A stretch of DNA of 64,000 nucleotides, taken from assembly GCA_004145795.1 (NCBI GenBank), contig SEIO01000001.1:124001-188000 (forward strand). The letters run 5' to 3'. Origin of the DNA: Lentibacillus lipolyticus (GTDB lineage: Bacteria; Bacillota; Bacilli; Bacillales; Amphibacillaceae). A program made the position numbers and the translations under genes. Below, piece by piece: positions 8,704-20,472 of the stretch (positions within the stretch are counted from its first letter, which is position 1; the number at the start of each line of letters is the position of its first letter). Below the pieces are notes generated by a model, which ran no database searches, was not told the origin of the DNA, and was given only the letters and a program-made list of their open reading frames with translations.

Positions 8704-9462
8704 TTATTCACACCTCATTTCTTCAAAATGATACGAAATACTTGCGAGTGCATACATCGCAGCCGTTTCCGTCCTCAAAATACGAGGTCCAAGACGAACC
8801 GGTTCAAATCCTTCCTGTTTCATTAGCGCTGCTTCAGATTCAGAGAAACCACCCTCAGGTCCTATCACGATTAGGACACTGTCACCTGGCTTCATTCTAG
8901 TTACCGCCTGCGCATAAGTTTGAAAGGCATCCGTTTTTGCTTCTTCTTCATAGGCAAAAAGTTTCCTGTCAAAGCCTTGGCTCTGTTCTGCTAACGACGA
9001 GATTGACATGGCCGAATAGAGGTACGGAATTTTATTGCGGTGGCTCTGCTCACTTGCTTCCTTTAAGATTTTGGAATACCTAGCCATTTTCTTCTTTGCC
9101 TTTTTCTCATCCCATACAACCACAGATCGTTCTGCCTGCAGGGGGATAAACGCAGATGCGCCGAGCTCGGTTCCTTTCTGCAGGACAAGTTCAAATTTAT
9201 CCCCCTTCGCCAATGCCTGGGCAACTGTCACTGACACCGGTGACTCGTTTGATGTGTGCAGCCATTCCTTGATTTCAACCATGACATCCCCTTCATCCAT
9301 GCGGGTAATCGTACAAATCGCGGCCTGTCCCTCCGGGTGACTGCAGATGATTTCATCACCTGCCTTCAATCGCATGACTCGGCTGATATGATGGGTGTCA
9401 TCACCAGTGATATGCACTTGATCATCTTCCCAATTTTCCGGGGGTACAAAATAACGCTGCAA
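8704..9462 (-). CDS. rsmE: 16S rRNA (m3U1498) methyltransferase RsmE
   Basis: A 252-residue SPOUT-class methyltransferase that methylates U1498 of 16S rRNA. It has an N-terminal PUA-like domain (QRYFVPP onwards), ITGDDTHHISRVMRLKAGD, and the trefoil-knot SAM site IGPEGGFSESE followed by LGPRILRTETA. I chose TTG at 9462 because homologues start at this MQRYF position and the codon sits right at the prmA stop (TGA 9466-9464); a GTG 12 nt upstream is the alternative. Length matches the family (about 250). Confidence 0.93.
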   Translation of the reverse strand: MQRYFVPPENWEDDQVHITGDDTHHISRVMRLKAGDEIICSHPEGQAAICTITRMDEGDVMVEIKEWLHTSNESPVSVTVAQALAKGDKFELVLQKGTELGASAFIPLQAERSVVVWDEKKAKKKMARYSKILKEASEQSHRNKIPYLYSAMSISSLAEQSQGFDRKLFAYEEEAKTDAFQTYAQAVTRMKPGDSVLIVIGPEGGFSESEAALMKQEGFEPVRLGPRILRTETAAMYALASISYHFEEMRCE

Positions 9463-9463
9463 T

Positions 9464-10417
9464 TCAGGCACCACTTTCTTCTTGATTCTTTTTGGCCACA
9501 ACAGACACCCAGTCTTCCGTTTCATTTACTTCCAAAATGCGAAAACCGGCTTCTCGTAACGCTTCCTGGACCATTTTCTGCTTGGCCCTAATAATCCCTG
9601 ATGTAATGAAAATCCCGTTCGGTTTCAAGTTGTCTCTGGCATCCGCGATAAACTGCACGATAATATCAGCTAAAATATTTGCAACAATCATGTCTGCTTG
9701 CATGTTGACACCTTGAAGCAGGTTGTTCTGTTTTACGGTTATCAAATCCTGCATGTTGTTCAACTCTGCATTGATTTTAGTACTTTTGACGGCTACATCG
9801 TCCAAATCGAACGCATGAACCTCTGTTGCCCCCAGCAGTCCGGATGCAATGCTTAGCACGCCAGAGCCGCATCCCACATCAAGGACCACATCCTGTTCAT
9901 TTATGTATTGTTCAATCGCCTGAATACTTTGTGCAGTCGTCGGATGTGTGCCTGTTCCAAAAGCCATCCCCGGATCGAGTTCGATGACCACTTCGTCTTC
10001 TTCAGGATTATACGATTCCCATGTCGGGATAATCGTTATCTTTTCAGAGATTTTAACAGGCTTATAATATTTTTTCCAGGCTGTTGCCCATTCTTCCTCA
10101 TTTATTTCAGTTACGGTCATTTGATTTCTGCCTAAATCAATGTCAACCTGCTGCAAATGGTGGATGGCCAGCTTTATGTCTTCTACTATCTCGCTCAGAT
10201 GACTGTTCACCGGAAGATAGGCCTTGACATGGACGCCATCAGCTGGATAATCATCCGGATTCAGTTCATAAACCTCGCCAAAAAATGTATCCCGTTCCTT
10301 GATTAATTCAGCAGGATCCTCGATGACAACCCCACTGGCACCTTTTTCGTGCAAAATATTTGATATTGGTTCAACTGCTTCATTCGTTGTGTGAATACAG
10401 ATTTCAGACCATTTCAC
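9464..10417 (-). CDS. prmA: Ribosomal protein L11 methyltransferase
   Basis: A 317-residue SAM-dependent enzyme that trimethylates ribosomal protein L11. The N-terminal ~110 residues form the substrate-recognition domain, the catalytic Rossmann domain has DVGCGSGVLSIA (about 179-190), and MIVANILADII supplies the post-motif IV. Start is GTG at 10417 with GGGTGA upstream. It belongs to the dnaK locus, as in most Firmicutes, between dnaJ and rsmE. A terminator lies between dnaJ and prmA, so read-through or a local promoter must supply it. Confidence 0.94.
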   Translation of the reverse strand: MKWSEICIHTTNEAVEPISNILHEKGASGVVIEDPAELIKERDTFFGEVYELNPDDYPADGVHVKAYLPVNSHLSEIVEDIKLAIHHLQQVDIDLGRNQMTVTEINEEEWATAWKKYYKPVKISEKITIIPTWESYNPEEDEVVIELDPGMAFGTGTHPTTAQSIQAIEQYINEQDVVLDVGCGSGVLSIASGLLGATEVHAFDLDDVAVKSTKINAELNNMQDLITVKQNNLLQGVNMQADMIVANILADIIVQFIADARDNLKPNGIFITSGIIRAKQKMVQEALREAGFRILEVNETEDWVSVVAKKNQEESGA

Positions 10418-10540
10418 ATTTATTCACCCACTCCGTTATATTTCGACGCACAAGACGTGACGGTTGTAGCCCGCGGAATTGCACAGGTCAAGGGAAGCTA
10501 CCGCAGCACTCCTTCAATATTTAATGCCTTCCTAACGTGT

Positions 10541-10564
10541 AAAAAAAGCCCACGTTCAGTGGGC
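10541..10564 (-). terminator. Intrinsic terminator after dnaJ
   Basis: GCCCAC / GTGGGC stem with a 5-nt loop, followed on the minus strand by seven T. It lies about 30 nt beyond the dnaJ stop and before prmA. Confidence 0.9.
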
Positions 10565-10596
10565 AATGCAGGAGTCTTTACAAGCCTAGTTATTCC

Positions 10597-11721
10597 TTAA
10601 TTCTTAAAAGCATTTTTGAAACGCTGGAACAACGATCCTTGCTCATCGGTGGCTTCATTGCCGCCAATTTCGTTAAACTCACGCAGAAGCTCCTTTTGCC
10701 GTTCGGTCAGGTTGCTTGGCGTAACAACTCTAATTTGCACGTGCTGATCGCCATAGCCATGCCCGCGTACATTCGGCGCACCCTTCCCTTTTAGTCGGAA
10801 CACTTTACCAGTTTGGGTCCCAGCTGGGATGGTCAGCATCACTTTTCCATGGACAGTTGGTACTTCCACTTCATCACCAAGAGCAGCCTGTGCAAATGTG
10901 ATAGGCAGTTCACAGTAGATATGGTCCCCATCGCGTTCATAAAACTCGTGTGGCCTAACTCTGATGACGACGAACAAATCACCTGGAGGACCTCCGTTGA
11001 CACCCGGTTCCCCTTTCCCGGACACACGGATTTGCTGGCCTTCATCAATTCCCTTAGGAATGGAGATATGAATAGTTTTATTTTGTTTCACTTTTCCTGT
11101 TCCACCGCACGTGCTGCATTTTTCCGGAATGAACTTACCGCTGCCATTACAATGGTGACATACCCGGCGGTTTACGACACGGCCAAATGGTGTATTTTGC
11201 TCCATGTTCAATTGACCGGATCCTTTACAGTAAGAACACGTATCCGCTTTTGTCCCAGGTTTAGCACCAGAACCATGACAGGTATCACATTCTTCTTCTT
11301 TTGGGATATTGATATCTGTCTCTTTACCAAAAATAGCTTCTTCAAAACCCAAAGTCATTGTATATTGTAAATCAGCACCCTGTTGCGGGGCATTCGGGTC
11401 ACGTCTTCTGCCGCCCCCGAAAAACATATCAAATATATCACCGAAACCGCCGAAATCACCAAAGTCCTGCGCACCCCCAAAGCCTCCGAAGCCTTGACCC
11501 TGTGCTCCAGCGTGGCCAAATTGGTCGTATTGGGCACGCTTTTGTTCATCGCTTAATACTTCATATGCCTCTTTGGCTTCCTTGAATTTATCGGCTGCAT
11601 TTTCCTCCTCGCTGACATCCGGGTGATATTTTCGGGCCAGCTTGCGGTATGCTTTTTTAATCTCGTCTTTGGACGCATCTTTGTCAATACCGAGCACTTC
11701 ATAATAGTCACGTTTACTCAC
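10597..11721 (-). CDS. dnaJ: Chaperone DnaJ (Hsp40)
   Basis: A 374-residue type I Hsp40. The J domain (1-70) has YHPDVS, followed by a Gly/Phe-rich region (about 72-110), four CxxCxGxG zinc repeats (about 145-205) and the C-terminal substrate-binding domain. It stimulates the DnaK ATPase. The start is GTG at 11721 with GGGAGAGTG upstream. It lies 154 nt after dnaK with a terminator-like hairpin in between, so its level is probably below that of dnaK. Confidence 0.97.
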   Translation of the reverse strand: MSKRDYYEVLGIDKDASKDEIKKAYRKLARKYHPDVSEEENAADKFKEAKEAYEVLSDEQKRAQYDQFGHAGAQGQGFGGFGGAQDFGDFGGFGDIFDMFFGGGRRRDPNAPQQGADLQYTMTLGFEEAIFGKETDINIPKEEECDTCHGSGAKPGTKADTCSYCKGSGQLNMEQNTPFGRVVNRRVCHHCNGSGKFIPEKCSTCGGTGKVKQNKTIHISIPKGIDEGQQIRVSGKGEPGVNGGPPGDLFVVIRVRPHEFYERDGDHIYCELPITFAQAALGDEVEVPTVHGKVMLTIPAGTQTGKVFRLKGKGAPNVRGHGYGDQHVQIRVVTPSNLTERQKELLREFNEIGGNEATDEQGSLFQRFKNAFKN

Positions 11722-11815
11722 TTGTACATCACTCTCCCGACACTATTGCATACGTTTCATCATATCATCACTAGCATCCTGATAGCAACTGGACACTATC
11801 GAATAGTTGAAAGTG

Positions 11816-11856
11816 AAAAAAGTCAAAGTCAAGAGAGTCCTGACTTTGACTTTTTC
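11816..11856 (-). terminator. Hairpin terminator between dnaK and dnaJ
   Basis: An 11-bp perfect stem (AGTCAAAGTCA / TGACTTTGACT) flanked by A5/T5, so it can act in either direction; on the minus strand it ends in TTTTTC. It lies 20 nt after the dnaK stop inside the heat-shock operon, which suggests partial termination. Confidence 0.8.
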
Positions 11857-11875
11857 CGTTTGATTCAGCGGCTTT

Positions 11876-13729
<1,854 letters not shown>

Positions 13730-13748
13730 TCACTGCTCATCCAACTGA

Positions 13749-14342
13749 TTATTTATTTACTTTAACCATTGCTGGCCGGATAACGCGGTCTTTCAAATAA
13801 TAGCCCTTTTGCAATTCTTCTATTACCGTTTCAGGCTCTGCTTCTTCATCTTCCTCTTGCATGACTGCATGATGTATTGTTGGATCAAATGGTTTGCCAA
13901 CCGACTCAATTTCTTCCACACCATGGTTTGCCAAGGCGTCTTTCAGCTGGCGGTACACCATTGTTATACCTTCTGCAAAGTTTTTCGTTTCATCTGTAAC
14001 TTCCACTTGTAAGGCACGTTCAAAATTATCCATAACAGGAAGCAACTCTTTGACAATATCTTCTGATTTATATTTGCGATCCGCTTCTTTTTCCTTTTGG
14101 GTTCGCTTTTTGTAATTGTCAAATTCCGCCTGGATTCGGAGCACACGCTGGTAAACGTCATCTTTTTCCTGTTTCACCTTATCCAGCTCTGCCTGCAGCG
14201 TATCCCGGTCTGTCTCTCCCGCTTCTACCTGTTCATCTGCGTCAATTACTTCAGTGACCGCTTCATCTTGTGTTTCTGCTTCCTGTTGCTGTTCCTGTTC
14301 TACATCTTGCTCAACGGCTTTTTCTTCTTTATGGTCTGCCAC
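13749..14342 (-). CDS. grpE: Nucleotide exchange factor GrpE
   Basis: A 197-residue GrpE, the nucleotide exchange factor for DnaK. An acidic Glu/Gln-rich N-terminal tail (about 1-45) leads into a long dimerising coiled coil (about 45-100) and the C-terminal beta domain with [15 protein letters not shown] and the end [12 protein letters not shown] chose the GTG at 14342 because AGGAGG lies 8 nt upstream; the GTG at 14351 lies inside that site. It sits between hrcA and dnaK. Confidence 0.96.
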   Translation of the reverse strand: MADHKEEKAVEQDVEQEQQQEAETQDEAVTEVIDADEQVEAGETDRDTLQAELDKVKQEKDDVYQRVLRIQAEFDNYKKRTQKEKEADRKYKSEDIVKELLPVMDNFERALQVEVTDETKNFAEGITMVYRQLKDALANHGVEEIESVGKPFDPTIHHAVMQEEDEEAEPETVIEELQKGYYLKDRVIRPAMVKVNK

Positions 14343-14450
14343 TCCTGCCACCTCCTATATCAAATTGCCACGAAAGACTATAACATGAATTTAACAGTAA
14401 ATAAATCAATATACATAAAAGCGGATGGGAAGGTCCATCGAAATGACATA

Positions 14451-15482
14451 TTACTCATGATGATGATGCCATTTATACATTACGTCCGACATTTCACTTG
14501 ATAAAGAATTCAGCAGTGCAATCACTTTTCTATACTCCATCCTGGTCGGACCAAGCAATGCAATTGTACCTACCTGATCCTCATTTAAATCGTACGTTGC
14601 CGAAATAAGGCTGCATTCTTTAATCGCGTCCGCTTCATTCTCATGTCCAATTCTAACTTTGATGCCGTCTTTATCACTTTTAAGTATGTTTGCTAATTCA
14701 TCTTCCTTTTCAATCATGGAATAAAATGACCGGACCTTTTCAATATCGTTGAATTCCGGCTGCATCAGAATGTTCGTTTTGCCTCCGAAGTACAGCTTAA
14801 TTGGATTGTCCGTGAAAAACACGGCCTTCAGATAATTAAACGACGTCTCAAAATCTGTCACATAGGACCCCATAAGATTAATCAGCTCTGTATTGAGCTT
14901 TTCATGCAATTTAAAGATTGGCACGCCATACAAACGGTCATTTAAAATATTAACCATTTTCTCCAAATCCGATGAATTAATTTCTTCCGGAACTGAAAAT
15001 GACCGGTGCTCTACATGACCAGTATTGGTGACTAATATAGCTACGGCTGTATGCGGTGATAGTGATACAATCTGCAGCTGTTTCAATTTCGTTTCGAACA
15101 CTTCCGGACCAAGGATAATCGCCGTATAGTTTGTGATTTCGGACAGTATTTCGGCAGAACTCTGAACAATCTGTTCAAATTCAAACAGGCCTTCCCGCAT
15201 AACATTTTCGACGATTTTGATGTTGCTCATCGTTTCCTTAAGCGACACCAAATGATCGACATAATAGCGATAGCCTTTCTCGGAAGGGATGCGGCCGGAT
15301 GACGAATGGGTTTTCTCAAGAAAGCCCATGTCTTCTAAATCAGCCATTTCATTGCGTACAGTGGCCGGGCTGTACATGATGCTGTTCTTCTTGGCGATGG
15401 AACGTGATCCTATTGGCTGTGCCGTTTCGATGAAATCATCAATAATTACTTGCAGAATCAGCAATTGTCTTTCCGTTAACAT
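14451..15482 (-). CDS. hrcA: Heat-inducible transcription repressor HrcA
   Basis: A 343-residue repressor that binds CIRCE and is kept active by GroEL. The N-terminal winged helix contains PIGSRSIAKKN...YSPATVRNEMADLEDMGFLEKTHSSSGR (about 22-65), followed by the GAF-like dimerisation region. ATG at 15482 has AGAGGTGG upstream; an upstream in-frame start overlaps the operator. It is the first gene of the operon and its own promoter carries a CIRCE element 15 nt upstream, so it is autoregulated. Confidence 0.97.
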   Translation of the reverse strand: MLTERQLLILQVIIDDFIETAQPIGSRSIAKKNSIMYSPATVRNEMADLEDMGFLEKTHSSSGRIPSEKGYRYYVDHLVSLKETMSNIKIVENVMREGLFEFEQIVQSSAEILSEITNYTAIILGPEVFETKLKQLQIVSLSPHTAVAILVTNTGHVEHRSFSVPEEINSSDLEKMVNILNDRLYGVPIFKLHEKLNTELINLMGSYVTDFETSFNYLKAVFFTDNPIKLYFGGKTNILMQPEFNDIEKVRSFYSMIEKEDELANILKSDKDGIKVRIGHENEADAIKECSLISATYDLNEDQVGTIALLGPTRMEYRKVIALLNSLSSEMSDVMYKWHHHHE

Positions 15483-15496
15483 GATGACCACCTCTG

Positions 15497-15523
15497 TTAG
15501 CACTCTTAGCTAACGAGTGCTAA
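15497..15523. promoter_or_regulatory. CIRCE operator (HrcA binding site)
   Basis: TTAGCACTC-N9-GAGTGCTAA, a perfect match to the 9-9-9 CIRCE inverted repeat. It lies between the hrcA promoter and the hrcA start, the classic position for HrcA repression of the class I heat-shock operon. Confidence 0.97.
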
Positions 15524-15533
15524 TGCTATTAAT

Positions 15534-15562
15534 AAATTATCAAATCGCTGTTTTATTGTCAA
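15534..15562 (-). promoter_or_regulatory. Sigma-A promoter of the hrcA-dnaK operon
   Basis: TTGACA (15562-15557), 17-nt spacer, TAATTT (15539-15534). The -35 contains the TGA stop codon of hemW (15561-15559), and the CIRCE element starts 10 nt downstream of the -10. Confidence 0.82.
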
Positions 15563-16719
15563 CGCACACGATCCAGATCTTTTTCCTCCAGTAAAAATCG
15601 CTCGAAAACCTCATTTCCAAATAACATACCCTGATCGGTCAATCGCAATTTCTCTCCATCATCTGTCACCCATCCTTTTTGACCAAGCAGGTGGATGACG
15701 TCTCCATACAATGTATCATAAGAGAAACCGAATTTTTTTATGAACTGATCTCTAGTCACCCCGTCTATTTTTCGGAGACCAAGGAACATTTCTTCCTCAA
15801 TCATTTCCCTTGTGCCTATCTCCTCCGAATGCAGGATGGGTTTGCCATTCTCCAATGCCTGTTTCACATATGCCGGGAGCGGCCGAATATTGCCCGTGCG
15901 TACACCTGGAAGGTACCCGTGCGCCCCTGCTCCAAACCCATAATAATAGTCATTATTCCAGTATGTCAGGTTATGCTGGCTTTCAAAACCTGGCCTGGCA
16001 AAATTACTGATTTCATATTGATGCAGGCCATTATTTTCCATCGTACCTTTCAGCAATTCATACATACGCACTTCATCTTCTTGTGGAGGCCTATGCAATT
16101 TTCCTTTCCTATACCTCTGATAAAAAACGGTTTTAGGTTCAATTTGCAGTGCATATGCCGAATAATGCGGAAGACCAAAAGCGACAGCCTCATCGAGTGT
16201 CTGCCGGAACTGTTCCACTGTCTGGTTTGGCAGAGCATAGATGAGATCGAGGCTGATATTGTAAAAACCGTTCCGCTGTAACATGTCGACTGTCCGGTAA
16301 ACATCTTTGACTTGATGAAGCCGTCCGAGCTGTTCGAGCATTGTATTATCAAATACCTGCACGCCGAGTGAAACCCTGTTCACACCATAACTGTTGAGCA
16401 GTTTGACTTTCTCTTCATCAAAATCACCCGGGTTTGCTTCAATCGAAAACTCTAAACAGTTATCAATATCAAATTTCGAGTCAATCAGCTGCATGAGTGC
16501 TTTCAGCTGGCTAATATTTAAAGCAGTCGGTGTACCGCCACCGATAAAAATTGTTTTCACCCGGTTTTTTTTACCTTCAATAGCTGTATTTATCTCATTT
16601 TTAAGGGCTTCCATATAATCATCCGCTGATTGTTCATCATAGAAAAACTTCGTGAAATCACAATAATGGCATATTTGCTGACAAAACGGTATATGGATAT
16701 AAACAGATTGTGCTTTCAT
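15559..16719 (-). CDS. hemW: Radical-SAM protein HemW (putative heme chaperone)
   Basis: A 386-residue HemN-like radical-SAM protein. The cluster motif CxxxCxxC is in PFCQQICHYCDF (about 15-26), with GGGTPTALN (about 60-68) as part of the SAM site, and the HemW C-terminal domain follows. HemW proteins bind heme and are thought to insert it into respiratory enzymes rather than oxidise coproporphyrinogen. The ATG at 16719 has TAGGAG upstream; the long upstream in-frame extension has no homologous character. It lies between lepA and hrcA as in B. subtilis. Confidence 0.92.
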   Translation of the reverse strand: MKAQSVYIHIPFCQQICHYCDFTKFFYDEQSADDYMEALKNEINTAIEGKKNRVKTIFIGGGTPTALNISQLKALMQLIDSKFDIDNCLEFSIEANPGDFDEEKVKLLNSYGVNRVSLGVQVFDNTMLEQLGRLHQVKDVYRTVDMLQRNGFYNISLDLIYALPNQTVEQFRQTLDEAVAFGLPHYSAYALQIEPKTVFYQRYRKGKLHRPPQEDEVRMYELLKGTMENNGLHQYEISNFARPGFESQHNLTYWNNDYYYGFGAGAHGYLPGVRTGNIRPLPAYVKQALENGKPILHSEEIGTREMIEEEMFLGLRKIDGVTRDQFIKKFGFSYDTLYGDVIHLLGQKGWVTDDGEKLRLTDQGMLFGNEVFERFLLEEKDLDRVR

Positions 16720-16792
16720 TATGTTCGCTCCTATACGAAGAAAAGGGATAACTCCTGCCATCCGGCAAAAGTTTCCCCATCCTGCCAATTAA

Positions 16793-18601
16793 TTAATCAT
16801 CATTCATTTCAAGTACGGCCATGAATGCCTCTTGAGGCACTTCAACAGATCCAACCATTTTCATTCGTTTTTTACCTTCTTTTTGTTTTTCCAGCAGTTT
16901 CCGCTTCCGTGAAACGTCCCCGCCATAACATTTGGATAACACATTCTTTTTCATAGCCTTAATGGTTGAGCGGGCAACAATCTTATTCCCAATCGCTGCC
17001 TGAACCGGCACTTCAAACTGCTGTCTCGGAATAAGATCCTTGAGTTTATCGACAATATGCTTTCCCCGCTCGTATGCGAAATCACGGTGTACAATGAACG
17101 ATAATGCATCGATCGTGTCACCATTCAGCAGAATATCCATCTTGACCAGATTGGACGGGCGATACCCAATGATATCATAGTCAAACGAAGCATACCCCCT
17201 GGTTTGTGATTTCAGCTGGTCAAAGAAATCATATACAATCTCTGAGAGTGGAATATGATAGATAACATTGACACGGACTTCATCAAGATACTCCATATTC
17301 ACAAATTCGCCGCGTTTTTTCTGAGCAATTTCCATAACGGCCCCAACATAATCATTCGGCACCATAATTGTTGCCTTGACAAAAGGCTCACGGACCTCAT
17401 TGATTATTTGCGGGTCCGGCATGACCGACGGGTTATCAACTTCTATGGTTTCATCGTCGGTTTTCTCCACTTCATAAATAACCGATGGTGCTGTTGTAAT
17501 CAGACTTATATTAAATTCCCGCTCAATCCGTTCCTGGATAATTTCCATATGCAACAGTCCCAGAAAACCGCAACGGAAGCCAAAGCCAAGCGCCTGCGAG
17601 CTCTCCGCTTCATACTGGAGGGATGAGTCGTTTAGCTCAAGCCGTTCCAGTGCTTCGCGCAAATCATTATACTGGTTAGCATTGACTGGAAATAGCCCGC
17701 AGAAAACCATCGGATTTAAACGTTTATAACCCGGAAGCGGTTCTTCTGCCGGATTTTTGGAAAGGGTTATCGTATCACCCACACGAGTATCACTGACATT
17801 TTTAATGGATGCTGTTAAAAAGCCGACATCCCCTACCGTCAGTTCGTCCCTCGGTATCGGTTTCGGAGAGAATACTCCAATTTCATTGATTTCAAATTCT
17901 TTCCCATTTGCCATCAATTGGATTTTGTCCCCGACTTTAACAGAGCCTTCCTTCACACAAATATAAGCAATCGCACCACGATAAGGATCATATAAAGAAT
18001 CAAATATAAGTGCTTTCAGCGGGTCTTCAGGGTTTCCGGATGGTGCCGGTATATCTGAAACAATCCGCTCCATAATTTCATTAACACCAATGTCATCTTT
18101 TGCGGAAGCCAGAATGACATCATTTTTATCAACACCGATAACATCTTCCAATTCCTGGGCCACTCGCTCGGTGTCTGCATTCGGCAAGTCAATTTTGTTT
18201 ATAACCGGTATAATCTCCAAATCGTTATCAAGTGCGAGATAAACATTGGCCAGTGTCTGTGCCTCGATTCCCTGTGCAGCATCTACAACTAAAATAGCAC
18301 CCTCACACGCGGCAAGACTTCTCGAAACTTCGTATGTAAAATCCACGTGTCCGGGTGTATCAATTAAGTGAAACAAATAATCCTCGTTATGTTTATTCGT
18401 ATAGTTCAATCGCACTGCATTCAATTTTATCGTAATTCCCCGTTCGCGCTCAAGCTCCATCCCATCCAAAAACTGGTTTTTCATTTCACGCTGTGATAGT
18501 GCCTTTGTTTTCTCAAGGATGCGATCCGCAAGAGTTGACTTACCATGATCGATATGCGCTATAATCGAAAAATTACGTACATTCGCTTGCTTACTCATCA
18601 T
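16793..18601 (-). CDS. lepA: Elongation factor 4 (LepA)
   Basis: A 602-residue translational GTPase implicated in translation under stress and in ribosome biogenesis. GTPase motifs AHIDHGKST (about 15-23), DTPGHVDF (about 80) and NKIDLPNA (about 135) are intact, followed by domains II, III, V and the LepA-specific C-terminal domain ([19 protein letters not shown]). Two adjacent ATG codons start the gene; GGAGTGG is 9 nt before the first. A good sigma-A promoter lies 82 nt upstream. Confidence 0.97.
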   Translation of the reverse strand: MMSKQANVRNFSIIAHIDHGKSTLADRILEKTKALSQREMKNQFLDGMELERERGITIKLNAVRLNYTNKHNEDYLFHLIDTPGHVDFTYEVSRSLAACEGAILVVDAAQGIEAQTLANVYLALDNDLEIIPVINKIDLPNADTERVAQELEDVIGVDKNDVILASAKDDIGVNEIMERIVSDIPAPSGNPEDPLKALIFDSLYDPYRGAIAYICVKEGSVKVGDKIQLMANGKEFEINEIGVFSPKPIPRDELTVGDVGFLTASIKNVSDTRVGDTITLSKNPAEEPLPGYKRLNPMVFCGLFPVNANQYNDLREALERLELNDSSLQYEAESSQALGFGFRCGFLGLLHMEIIQERIEREFNISLITTAPSVIYEVEKTDDETIEVDNPSVMPDPQIINEVREPFVKATIMVPNDYVGAVMEIAQKKRGEFVNMEYLDEVRVNVIYHIPLSEIVYDFFDQLKSQTRGYASFDYDIIGYRPSNLVKMDILLNGDTIDALSFIVHRDFAYERGKHIVDKLKDLIPRQQFEVPVQAAIGNKIVARSTIKAMKKNVLSKCYGGDVSRKRKLLEKQKEGKKRMKMVGSVEVPQEAFMAVLEMNDD

Positions 18602-18682
18602 ATATGATGTCCACTCCTACATATCTTCTACCAGTATGTTTACCGATAGAATTCCAATTTTCAACGTTGCTGACTAGGGTTG

Positions 18683-18711
18683 ATTATAGCAATTGCCTGG
18701 AGGACATTCAA
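18683..18711 (-). promoter_or_regulatory. Sigma-A promoter for lepA
   Basis: TTGAAT (18711-18706), 17-nt spacer, TATAAT (18688-18683) on the minus strand, between the end of yqxA and the lepA start. Confidence 0.8.
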
Positions 18712-18741
18712 GAATGAAGACACCACCATTGATAAGTACAG

Positions 18742-19077
18742 TCAGAAAAACACCTGTGCTAACTGATAGGCCATACGAACGACAAGTTCATAAACACCCG
18801 TGATGCCGGCTTCCAAAAATGATGCAGCTTTCTGTATGAAATGATCTGAAGCTTTCGGTTTTAGTTCTGCTTCATTATGAATTTGATCATTATTTTTATC
18901 ATTTACTTTTGTAACCTTCATTTTTTTATCTGTCTCCGACGGTTCAGTGATGGTATCAGTTTTTTCAGCCCCTTTATCAATCGTAGCTGCCTGCTGTCCA
19001 TCACGGTCCATTCCTACTACCATACCTGTCAAAAAAAATAACGCCAGTAATAGAAGAACGACAAGGGATCGCATCAT
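18742..19077 (-). CDS. yqxA: YqxA-family membrane protein (DUF3679)
   Basis: A 111-residue protein with a hydrophobic N-terminal segment (about 3-20), a charged Lys/Asp/Glu-rich middle (about 25-80) and an amphipathic C-terminal helix with KAASFLEAGITGVYELVVRMAYQ. Length, layout and position next to gpr and lepA match YqxA of B. subtilis, so the family call rests on both. AAGGAGGG precedes the first of two ATGs. In B. subtilis spoIIP lies between gpr and yqxA; here the gap is only 111 nt. Role unknown; the gpr context suggests sporulation. Confidence 0.82.
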   Translation of the reverse strand: MMRSLVVLLLLALFFLTGMVVGMDRDGQQAATIDKGAEKTDTITEPSETDKKMKVTKVNDKNNDQIHNEAELKPKASDHFIQKAASFLEAGITGVYELVVRMAYQLAQVFF

Positions 19078-19188
19078 TCTTTCCCTCCTTCATTTTCATG
19101 CCTGTTTGTACAATCTATGAATGATGCTGTTATGATAGAACCATTTCTTTCTGCTATATTGACCGTGGTAGAGCAGGCAGAATAGTTA

Positions 19189-20289
19189 TTACCGTGTGTA
19201 GGATGCAGAATTCTCCACTGTCACCCGTTCATGCAGGGCAGCATTTAAACCGGTGGCAATCAGGACCCCCATATCTTTCATAAACCCGTCCACTTCTTTT
19301 GGCGTTACCATCAAATTGTGTCCCAGCGGCGTAAGAACTTCTTTAATCAATGATTTTTTCTCATCCTCAGACAGACTCCCTACCATCCCGAGAAATGTTT
19401 TGCGCTGTTCTTCATCAGGTAAATCTTCTTCAGTCAATTTCTTGCTGCCAAATGCTAAACCGGCAGGGGTTAATGATTTGGAGGGGTCGTCTTTTTCACG
19501 CCATTCCTTACCCAAGTGCTTTAGTATGAAATCAATTGTATCACTTGTAATCGTTACAGCATCGACAACGGTGGGACACCCTACAGCAAAGACCGGAACG
19601 CCAAGTGTTTCTTCACTCAGTTCTTTCCGTTTATTACCCACGCCTGAGCCAGGATGGATGCCGGCATCGGAAATTTGAATGGTCTCGTTCACCCGTTCAA
19701 TGGATCGCGATGCAAGTGCATCGATAGCGATGACAAAGTCAGGCTGAAACTTTTCAACAATCCCAAAAATAATGTTGCTCGTTTCAATACCGGTCACTCC
19801 CATCACTCCAGGTGTTACCGCTGCAACCGGGCGATAGCCTTCTGACACCGATTCATGTTCCAGTTCAAATAAATGACTCGTCACCAGTACTTTTTCAACC
19901 GACATTGGCCCTAAAGCATCCGGCGTAACATTCCAGTTCCCAAGCCCCACAATTAGTCCAGTGCCATCTTGCGGGACCTTATTTTTTTGCATTAACTCCC
20001 TCAGTTCTTTGCCAAAAACCTCAGCCGCAGCTTTTTGGCTGGCTGTATCCTGATTTTTTACACCATCGGCATAAATAGTAATATAGGAGCCCTGTTTTTT
20101 GCCTAATCGTTCTTCTCCCTCTGCATCAATATCGACATACGTGATAGCAATGTCCCCGTCCTGCTTTTCTTTAACGGTTACACCCTGTACATCTGGTTTT
20201 TGCTCCCTTTCATCTTTTTCCACAACCATATCCCTTGCTTCAACAGCAAGGTCTGTTCGCACATCATATTGTTTATCGTCATCGTTCAT
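19189..20289 (-). CDS. gpr: Germination protease Gpr
   Basis: A 366-residue A25-family protease that degrades small acid-soluble spore proteins during germination. It is made as a zymogen in the forespore; the N-terminal [14 protein letters not shown] (about 8-21) includes the propeptide processing region, and [29 protein letters not shown] and [14 protein letters not shown] are family blocks. ATG at 20289 has AAGGAAGGA upstream. Forespore (sigma-F/G) transcription is expected; I could not place the promoter with confidence. Confidence 0.96.
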   Translation of the reverse strand: MNDDDKQYDVRTDLAVEARDMVVEKDEREQKPDVQGVTVKEKQDGDIAITYVDIDAEGEERLGKKQGSYITIYADGVKNQDTASQKAAAEVFGKELRELMQKNKVPQDGTGLIVGLGNWNVTPDALGPMSVEKVLVTSHLFELEHESVSEGYRPVAAVTPGVMGVTGIETSNIIFGIVEKFQPDFVIAIDALASRSIERVNETIQISDAGIHPGSGVGNKRKELSEETLGVPVFAVGCPTVVDAVTITSDTIDFILKHLGKEWREKDDPSKSLTPAGLAFGSKKLTEEDLPDEEQRKTFLGMVGSLSEDEKKSLIKEVLTPLGHNLMVTPKEVDGFMKDMGVLIATGLNAALHERVTVENSASYTR

Positions 20290-20374
20290 GCTGATCCTTC
20301 CTTTCCGATGTATGAATCCATTTTCTAGAGTTTACGAATTATGTCGAAAACATACAAAGCAAGAGGCATAGCTA

Positions 20375-20403
20375 TTGAAAAGGAGCGAAACGTCTGGTAA
20401 AAT
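20375..20403 (+). promoter_or_regulatory. Sigma-A promoter for rpsT
   Basis: TTGAAA (20375-20380), 17-nt spacer, TAAAAT (20398-20403), about 70 nt before the rpsT start, in the divergent region with gpr. Confidence 0.8.
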
Positions 20404-20472
20404 TACGTTTGCCGCATTCAATGAAACAATAGTTAATTGACGTATTCATTTATGGCAACGGAGGTGAAACAA

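Noticed and set aside
9460-9525. Longer RsmE reading from 9525
   Set aside because: The extension is the last codons of prmA in another frame, has no ribosome binding site and no family similarity.
10441-10540. Possible degenerate copy of the alaS-leader repeat (GCCCGCGGAA near 10470)
   Set aside because: Only about 10 bases match and the flanking parts do not align; likely chance.
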